The notes beneath the pieces are model-generated. The model saw only the letters and a program-made list of their open reading frames with translations. It was not told where the DNA came from and made no database searches. Positions 34,038 to 39,872 of a DNA stretch of 39,872 nt are shown piece after piece. The position numbers and the translations under genes are program-made. Each line of letters begins with the position of its first letter. Position 1 is the first letter of the stretch. The stretch lies in assembly GCA_009776805.1 (NCBI GenBank), contig WRNB01000006.1, positions 1-39,872 of the forward strand, in the 5' to 3' direction. This stretch comes from Candidatus Bathycorpusculum grumuli. GTDB lineage: Archaea; Thermoproteota; Bathyarchaeia; Bathyarchaeales; Bathycorpusculaceae.

Positions 34038-35402
34038 ATGCCTCATCTATGGTTTGACAAAGGTACACTACTACTAAAAAGCGAAATAGGAACACCCTAT
34101 GGCAAATGGGATTCTCGCAACAATTGCTACCGCATTAAAGCTAGTCATTATCGAGATGTTTTAGATTTTTTAAAAGAAAGCAACCTTAACGTTGATAATA
34201 CAGCTTTAAATTTACCAGCCCTTGAACAATTAAAAGGAAGCATCGAATTACGCTCTTATCAAAATGAAGCATTAGATCAATGGTTAAATGCAGATAAACG
34301 AGGCGTACTAGTTTTACCAACTGCTGCTGGAAAAACTTTCATTGCACTTAAAGCAGTTGATTTGCTTGGAGTACAAACATTAATTGTGGTTCCTACTTTG
34401 GATTTGCTTGATCAATGGAAACAGCGAGTGAGAGAATGTTTGGGTGTGGAGGCTGGTGTTGTAGGTGGTGGTGAGTGTGTGGTGCGGATGGTAACTGTTG
34501 CAACGTATGATTCTGCGTATGCGCAAGCATCGTTTTTGGGTAACAAGTTTTTGTTGTTGATTTTTGATGAGGTGCATCATTTGGCTTCGCCTGGTTTTAT
34601 GCAGATTGCAGAAATGTTTCTTGCGCCTTTTCGTATGGGGTTAACTGCAACCTATGAACGAGTTGATAAACGACATAATTTGTTGCCATTGTTGGTGGGT
34701 GATCCGGTTTATTCTGTATCTGTTGAAGAGTTAACCGCTGGGCAGCATCTTTCGGATTATACATATGAACGGGTGGCTGTAGAGTTAACAGATCAAGAGC
34801 AACAAGTTTATGAGGAGAAAATGGCTGTTTTTAAAAATTATTTGACGACGCGACATATTGTGTTACGGTCAGCACTTGATTTTAAACGCTTTATCATGTC
34901 AACAGGGCGTGATCCTCAGGCAAGAGAAGCTCTTTTGGCACGCAATAAAGCGTTGAAAGTTGCTGTTAATTCTGAAGCTAAACTTGACTTGTTGGCACAA
35001 AAACTTGAAGATTACCAAAACGAGAAAATATTAATTTTTACATTACATAATGATTTGGTTTATGCTGTTAGTCAACGTTTTTTGGTGCCTGCCATAACAT
35101 ATCAAACATCACGAGAAGAACGACGCGAAATTTTAACTAATTTTGGCAAGGGTAAATATATGGTGATTGTTACCTCACAAGTACTTGATGAAGGAGTAGA
35201 TGTTCCTGACGCATCAGTTGGTATTGTACTTGGTGGAACAGGAAGTAAACGTGAATTTGTACAACGACTAGGACGACTTCTCAGAAGAAAAGATGGCAAA
35301 ATAGCTAAACTTGTAGAAATTATTTCTAAAGAAACAGTAGAAGTAAACATTAGCCGCAGACGTCACATAAAAAAAGAAGGAACAACCAATCGTGCTACCT
35401 AG
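34038..35402 (+). CDS. xpb: XPB-family DNA helicase (Rad25)
   Basis: Archaeal XPB is a superfamily-2 DNA translocase that works with the nuclease Bax1 in repair-like DNA processing. The 454-residue protein has an N-terminal damage-recognition-like domain (about 1-65), Walker A LPTAAGKT (93-100), motif II FDEVHH (about 176-181), motif III LTATYER followed by VDKR in place of the RED motif region, and motifs V-VI SQVLDEGVDVPDA and QRLGRLLRR. Composition shifts within the gene, with the + strand G/T-rich near 34400-34620 and A/C-rich after about 35050. It overlaps bax1 by 11 bases. Confidence 0.94.
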   Translation: MPHLWFDKGTLLLKSEIGTPYGKWDSRNNCYRIKASHYRDVLDFLKESNLNVDNTALNLPALEQLKGSIELRSYQNEALDQWLNADKRGVLVLPTAAGKTFIALKAVDLLGVQTLIVVPTLDLLDQWKQRVRECLGVEAGVVGGGECVVRMVTVATYDSAYAQASFLGNKFLLLIFDEVHHLASPGFMQIAEMFLAPFRMGLTATYERVDKRHNLLPLLVGDPVYSVSVEELTAGQHLSDYTYERVAVELTDQEQQVYEEKMAVFKNYLTTRHIVLRSALDFKRFIMSTGRDPQAREALLARNKALKVAVNSEAKLDLLAQKLEDYQNEKILIFTLHNDLVYAVSQRFLVPAITYQTSREERREILTNFGKGKYMVIVTSQVLDEGVDVPDASVGIVLGGTGSKREFVQRLGRLLRRKDGKIAKLVEIISKETVEVNISRRRHIKKEGTTNRAT

Positions 35403-36966
35403 CAACCTACTCTTAGTGTATAAACACAAAGGTGAAATTCAACCTCGCTACGCAAAAATATCACCTGAAAATCTACAACTTGCCAACCAACTCATTGAAA
35501 TATACAAAAAACAAGTTGGAGAAAAGAAAAAAAACATCACACCATTTATAACCAAACAAGAACAAAACCACGAATACCGATTTGTCAGAGCATTAGCTTT
35601 ACTGCTTGACAGAAAAAGCCAATTTATATGCAACACTAAAACTAACCCACAATTTTTAAGAAAAAAAATTTTCCAAACAACAGAAAAACAAGGCCTACCC
35701 ACAACAACTAAAAAACGTCAACAAATCCTAGAAACAGTTGCCCTAGAATTATCATTAAACATTAAAGACATCGAAGAACAAATGTATGCTGACTTAGATG
35801 CTGAACTTTTCCTTGAAAAATTTGAAGCCCCAACACCCACCGAACTATTACAACAATACAACCTTAGCCTAACACAAACCCTACTCTTCGAAAGCAACGA
35901 ATTAACATTTACAACCTCAGGCAACTGGCAACAACTATTCTACCAAATAAAAAAACTAGGCTTAATCTACGAAATCTACCAAACCCCTGAAATTTACATA
36001 AAAATAGACGGCCCATCAAGCCTCTTCAAACTCACCAAACGCTACGGCACCAACATCGCAAAACTCTTACCCACAATCATTACAAACCAAACCTGGACAA
36101 TAACCGCAAAAATACTCTGGAAATACACAAACGAAATCTGCACCTTCGAAATGAACCATACAAAACACAACCAACTATTAAAAACCCAACCACTACAAAT
36201 AACAACCTACGACAGCACAATAGAAGAAACCTTTGCCAACCAATTCAAAGCCTTAAACACTGGTTGGACACTTAAACGCGAACCCGAACCCATACCCGTA
36301 AACAAAAGTGTACTTATTCCCGATTTCTCACTTGAAAAATCAAACCTCAAAATCTACCTAGAAATCATCGGATTCTGGACCGAAGACTACCTACAACGAA
36401 AAACAGAAAAACTCAAACACGTCAACACCAAAATGATACTACTAATCCATGAAAACTTAGCCTGTGAAAAAATCACCAAACTAGAAAACCAACCACAACT
36501 ACATTTCATCTACTACAAAGACAAAATACCCCTATCACACATACTACAATACCTTCAAAAAGAATTCGAAACCATAAAAACAAAAGAAATACAACTCCTC
36601 CAAAAACTACCCATCATATTCACAGAACCCATAATAAACTATACCGAATTCGCAAACCAAACAGGCCTCTCAATTGAAGCAATACAACAAACACTAACAA
36701 TTAACCCTCCAAAAAATTACATCCCCATAAACAACGGCCTAATCAGTCAAGAAAAACTCCAACAAATAGCCACTATACTTGACAACACCATAAAACAAAC
36801 AAAAAAACTAACACTCACCCAAGCAACCACCATAATAGAAACACAAGGCGTAAACGACACAACCACCATACTCAAACACCTCAACTACAAAATAAAATGG
36901 AACGGCATAAACACACAACAAGCCGAAATAATCCCACCAAAACCCCAAACAACAAATGAAAAATAA
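35392..36966 (+). CDS. bax1: Bax1-type nuclease (DUF790), XPB partner
   Basis: Bax1 is a structure-specific nuclease that binds archaeal XPB and cuts at bubble or fork junctions. The 524-residue protein starts LPSNLLLVYKHKGEIQPRY, the usual opening of the family, and has a PD-(D/E)XK-like core LIPDFSLE followed by YLEIIGFWTEDYLQRK (about 307-345). GTG 35392 overlaps the end of xpb by 11 bases, so coupling is strong. The protein is very rich in Thr, Asn, Gln and Lys, reflecting the A+C-rich coding strand. A C-terminal extension past about residue 400 is weakly conserved in my recollection. Confidence 0.9.
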   Translation: MLPSNLLLVYKHKGEIQPRYAKISPENLQLANQLIEIYKKQVGEKKKNITPFITKQEQNHEYRFVRALALLLDRKSQFICNTKTNPQFLRKKIFQTTEKQGLPTTTKKRQQILETVALELSLNIKDIEEQMYADLDAELFLEKFEAPTPTELLQQYNLSLTQTLLFESNELTFTTSGNWQQLFYQIKKLGLIYEIYQTPEIYIKIDGPSSLFKLTKRYGTNIAKLLPTIITNQTWTITAKILWKYTNEICTFEMNHTKHNQLLKTQPLQITTYDSTIEETFANQFKALNTGWTLKREPEPIPVNKSVLIPDFSLEKSNLKIYLEIIGFWTEDYLQRKTEKLKHVNTKMILLIHENLACEKITKLENQPQLHFIYYKDKIPLSHILQYLQKEFETIKTKEIQLLQKLPIIFTEPIINYTEFANQTGLSIEAIQQTLTINPPKNYIPINNGLISQEKLQQIATILDNTIKQTKKLTLTQATTIIETQGVNDTTTILKHLNYKIKWNGINTQQAEIIPPKPQTTNEK

Positions 36967-37040
36967 CACTAAACCCCCTTCCAAACAATAACAACTAATA
37001 ATTCTTTACAAAAAAAATTGGATAAAAAATAAACGGTATA

Positions 37041-37451
37041 TTAGGAAAATATTGAAAAAGACGAATCATCATCATTAGCAGTTTGCTGATTTAATTTATC
37101 ATTAATCTCTTTTACACGCTTTTCAATTTCTTCTGCTTCTTTAACATTTCCCACAGCCATTTGAGCACTTTTAACCTCTTCAAGCGCACTTAACCCATAA
37201 CGATCAAAACCTTTATTCAAAGCAATATCAGCAGCTTTACTGAAAAACTCTACCGCCTGCAAATACTCTTTCAACACCACACTACATTCACCAGCCTTAT
37301 AAAACATTTCAGCAGCACCAAAATAATTTTGACCCTTAAAGTAAAGCTCACCACTTTTTACAAACAAATCACGAGCTTCAACAGGTTTACTACTCTCCAT
37401 TAAAGCATTAGCATCTTTATGAATTTTAATCGGATCTTCTTTAACACTCAT
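37041..37451 (-). CDS. TPR/SNAP-like helical repeat protein
   Basis: The 136-residue protein is built of helical hairpins with tetratricopeptide spacing: EARDLFVKSGELYFKGQNY, GAAEMFYKAGECSVVLKEYL and AVEFFSKAADIALNKGFD, followed by a long charged helix. The pattern recalls alpha-SNAP or small archaeal TPR adaptors. ATG 37451 is used; an in-frame start 28 residues upstream adds a Cys/Val-rich string outside the repeat. The C-terminus is acidic and serine-rich (DDDSSFS). It probably mediates protein contacts; the partner is unknown. It is isolated on its strand between bax1 and the ECF gene. Confidence 0.78.
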   Translation of the reverse strand: MSVKEDPIKIHKDANALMESSKPVEARDLFVKSGELYFKGQNYFGAAEMFYKAGECSVVLKEYLQAVEFFSKAADIALNKGFDRYGLSALEEVKSAQMAVGNVKEAEEIEKRVKEINDKLNQQTANDDDSSFSIFS

Positions 37452-37666
37452 CACTATCACTACACATATTTTATAAGAACATACATTATAATTTTTCCTC
37501 TTCAAAAACACACTACCAACAAAATAACCATACAATCAAACAAATAAAAAAACATGGATCACCTTTAGAATTCAGATAATCCTTTGCAGTTGTAAGCATA
37601 AACAACATATTTATCGACACAAAAAGGTTATCATAGTAAAGTTAGTGTATCCGAGGATAATGTGTA

Positions 37667-38206
37667 ATGCGGATCAAAACGGTTTCAAAAAAACATAGAG
37701 TATCAACTATTCATGTAACAGCGGCAGCTGTTTTTGCAGCTCTTGTTGCCATAGTTACAATGATTTCAGTCATACCCATTCCTGCAACAAGTGGATATTT
37801 TAATCTTGGAGAGGCACTTATTTACTCGTCAGCGTTGCTGCTTGGACCATTTGTAGGGTTATTTGCTGGTGCAGGGGCGTTTATAGCTGATATACCATTG
37901 GCATCAGTGTATGCACCTGGAACTCTTGTCATAAAATCTGCAGAGGGTTTTCTTGTAGGTTATTTGTTAAAAAAGTTTAACAGAAAAATTAAAAGTTTAA
38001 CTTTGTGTGCGTTTAGTGCAATTTTGATTGGAGGTTGTGTAATGGTTATTGGGTACTTTATTTATGAAATGTTTTTGTTTGGTTTTCCATATGCAATATT
38101 GGGAGTGCCGTTTAATGTTGTTCAAATGTTGACAGGGTTGTTGGTTGCTGTTCCTGTTATGTATACTGTGTTACGTGCTTTTCCTCAACTTGGGAGTTAT
38201 TTTTAG
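37667..38206 (+). CDS. ECF transporter S component (ECF-ribofla_trS-like)
   Basis: This is the substrate-binding membrane subunit of an energy-coupling-factor vitamin transporter. The 179-residue protein has about five or six transmembrane helices. An AAAVFAALVAIVTMISVIPIP helix and SGYFNLGEALIYSSALLLGP come first, followed by VYAPGTLVIKSAEGFLVGYLL, typical of the riboflavin/related S-component family. The substrate cannot be read from sequence; thiamine precursors, riboflavin or queuosine precursors are options. GAGG about 13 bases upstream is the ribosome-binding site. The T and A subunits are not in the window, suggesting a shared module elsewhere. It is 13 bases before the AIR-synthase-family gene. 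Confidence 0.88.
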   Translation: MRIKTVSKKHRVSTIHVTAAAVFAALVAIVTMISVIPIPATSGYFNLGEALIYSSALLLGPFVGLFAGAGAFIADIPLASVYAPGTLVIKSAEGFLVGYLLKKFNRKIKSLTLCAFSAILIGGCVMVIGYFIYEMFLFGFPYAILGVPFNVVQMLTGLLVAVPVMYTVLRAFPQLGSYF

Positions 38207-38219
38207 GGGAGGGTGAAAT

Positions 38220-39227
38220 GTGAAGTTACCGCTTGGAAAAGTTCCTGTTGATGTTTTGGAGAATATTGTTTTTAAGAATTTGGGTGCGGTTCGTAAGGAA
38301 GTGGTTTTAGGTTCGACTATTGGGTGTGATGGTGCGGTTCTTGATATTGGTGATCAGTCTGTTGTTGTTTCTATGGATCCTATTACTGGAGCGGTTGAAC
38401 ATATAGGGTTTGAAGCTGTAAATGTTAATGCTAATGATGTTGCAACGTTTGGGGTTCAACCAGCTTTTATTTTTTCTTGTATTATGTTGCCTGAGGGTGC
38501 GGATAGTCAAATGGTTGAAACTATAAGTGTTCAAATGGGTAGGGCTGCTAAAGAATTGGGAATTGCCATAGTTGGTGGACATTGTGAAACCACACCAAAG
38601 TTGGATAGCCCGATTGTGGTTTGTTGTATTATAGGTTTAACTAAAAAAGGTGTTTATGTTACTGCTGCAGGAGCAAAAGTTGGAGATAAGTTGATTCTTA
38701 CTAAAAGCGCGGGTATTGAAGGTACGGCTATTTTGGCTACTGATAGAGAAGTACAGTTATCAAAAGTGTTAACGCGGGAAGTATTGGAGTCTGCTAAGGG
38801 GTTTTATAGTCAGATTAGTGTTGTTAAGGATGCTTTGACAGCGTTTCAAACTGGTGGAGTGCATGCAATGCATGATCCTACTGAAGGTGGCGTTCTTAAT
38901 GGTGTTTATGAAATGGCTGATGCTTCGGGTTTGGGTTTAAAGGTTTTTAGAGACAAAATTGTTGTTAAATCTGAGACAATGAAAATTTGTCAATATTTCA
39001 ATATTGACCCATTACAATTGATAAGTTCTGGTGCTCTACTTATTGCCGCTGAATCCAACTTTGTTTTGAAAATTTTAGAAACTTTGAGGCAACAGGGTAT
39101 TTATGCAGCTGTTATTGGAGAATTTACTGATAACCCCAATGAACGTGTTTTTGAATCAAAAAAAGGAACCATTCAAACACTACCAAGACCAACAACTGAC
39201 CAACTTTGGACAGCACTATCACAATAA
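38220..39227 (+). CDS. AIR synthase-related (PurM/HypE/ThiL superfamily) protein
   Basis: Members of this superfamily (PurM, SelD, HypE, ThiL) use ATP to activate an oxygen or transfer phosphate. The 335-residue protein has the N-terminal GCDGAVLDIGDQSVVVSMDPI segment (about residues 35-55) for Mg-ATP, VNANDVATFGVQPAF, GGHCETTP, and the second-domain MHDPTEGGVLNGVYEMA. It resembles HypE but lacks the C-terminal cysteine that HypE carbamoylates, ending DQLWTALSQ, so it is not a functional HypE. The pairing with an ECF S component hints at a vitamin-related kinase, possibly thiamine; this is inference. GTG start with GGGAGGGTGA upstream. Confidence 0.86.
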   Translation: MKLPLGKVPVDVLENIVFKNLGAVRKEVVLGSTIGCDGAVLDIGDQSVVVSMDPITGAVEHIGFEAVNVNANDVATFGVQPAFIFSCIMLPEGADSQMVETISVQMGRAAKELGIAIVGGHCETTPKLDSPIVVCCIIGLTKKGVYVTAAGAKVGDKLILTKSAGIEGTAILATDREVQLSKVLTREVLESAKGFYSQISVVKDALTAFQTGGVHAMHDPTEGGVLNGVYEMADASGLGLKVFRDKIVVKSETMKICQYFNIDPLQLISSGALLIAAESNFVLKILETLRQQGIYAAVIGEFTDNPNERVFESKKGTIQTLPRPTTDQLWTALSQ

Positions 39228-39872
39228 TCCATCATAAAACACCACTTTTCTAAAATACAATAACCAATTACACACAAATTAAGAGTATATACTTTTAGAC
39301 AAAATTGCAAATTTCATCTCGTTAAACATTAAAAGAAAAAATAAAAAACACGAAAAAATGAAACACGACAACCAAAAACGTTGATAAAAATAGATAAAAT
39401 TACAAAAACCCACAATATCTACCATCACAAAAACCCTCCAAGCGCAGTTTATTTTTTTGTTCACATTTTTTCTTCAACTATTTTTCCACTTTACCATTGC
39501 ATTATTGTAACATATTTACTGCAGTAGCATAATGTTCAAATTTTTCACATTACAAATTTAGTTTGGATCAGCAAAAATTAAATCATAAACACTTTTAAAC
39601 AACATAACTGATACTTTGCGTTTTTACGTCATTTCGTGTTAATCATCCTCATCAAACACCTAGACAACAAAACAGAACCCCTAACCACACAAACAAACAT
39701 ACCCCCAACCAACCCACACAACCACACAACCACACCAAACATAAACAAAAAAATCTTAACCCCCTAACACAAAAACCTAAAACACAAAACATAAAAAAAC
39801 ACAAACACCAAACAAACCAAACACACATGTATAAACACCACTACACACTAACAAAATTCACACCCCCACCAA
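39228..39872. other. A+C-rich terminal region without recognised genes
   Basis: No gene is supported. The last about 230 bases of the + strand have almost no G; bases 39721-39780 hold 54 A/C. A 61-residue frame on the minus strand (39279-39464) is hydrophobic but lacks a ribosome-binding site and any family features. TTACTGCAGTAGC at 39517-39529 is a short palindrome resembling the motif seen at 22811. Confidence 0.6.

Noticed and set aside
37452-37666. Riboswitch upstream of the ECF transporter gene
   Set aside because: No conserved TPP, FMN or other aptamer core could be read in this A+T-rich gap.
38220-39227. Annotation as hydrogenase maturation factor HypE
   Set aside because: The C-terminal cysteine needed for cyanide ligand synthesis is absent and no hyp or hydrogenase genes are nearby.
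39279-39464. 61-residue hydrophobic frame on the minus strand
   Set aside because: No ribosome-binding site or promoter and no recognisable pattern; likely a G/T-composition artefact.

Overview
The window is archaeal. It carries an Orc1/Cdc6 initiator, an XPB-Bax1 helicase/nuclease pair, a Dph6-type protein, a Csa1-type Cas4, and several promoters with an archaeal TATA box about 27 bases from the start codon. The anaerobic ribonucleotide reductase and radical-SAM enzymes point to an obligate anaerobe. A low-GC, Bathyarchaeia-like member of the Thermoproteota is my best guess, but this is inference from gene content only and no marker here fixes the lineage.

Left third (1-12139): a complete CRISPR-Cas locus. 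A 28-repeat array runs off the left edge and is read leftward from a leader at about 2091-2200. A rightward adaptation operon follows (csa1-cas1-cas2-cas4). It converges, with one base between stop codons, on a leftward interference operon (cas8b1-cas7-cas5-cas3), with cas6 upstream under its own promoter. The effector is type I-B of the Cst kind, while the adaptation set with two Cas4 proteins is the arrangement usual for type I-A. A tRNA-Pro(TGG) lies about 670 bases beyond cas6.

Middle (12900-22900): an extreme G+T-rich stretch with a protein that ends in Asp/His repeats and a PadR-like regulator; a NifU-domain protein; agmatine deiminase and N-carbamoylputrescine amidase (agmatine to putrescine); then a rightward orc1, winged-helix regulator, moaC, moaB, moaA operon (replication initiator plus molybdopterin synthesis); then a secreted protein.

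Right (22900-39872): serA and glyA (serine/glycine/one-carbon), a SEC-C protein, a decayed IS630-type transposase, the nrdR-nrdD-nrdG operon with candidate NrdR boxes, a Dph6-like ATPase, XPB-Bax1, a TPR-like protein, and an ECF transporter S component next to an AIR-synthase-family protein.

The most unusual property is compositional. To the right of the tRNA the + strand alternates between strongly G+T-rich and strongly A+C-rich blocks of roughly 1-3 kb. The switches ignore gene direction and fall inside genes and operons. The CRISPR-Cas block is largely free of this pattern. Start codons were chosen from family alignments recalled from memory, ribosome-binding sites and TATA spacing. No database search was possible.
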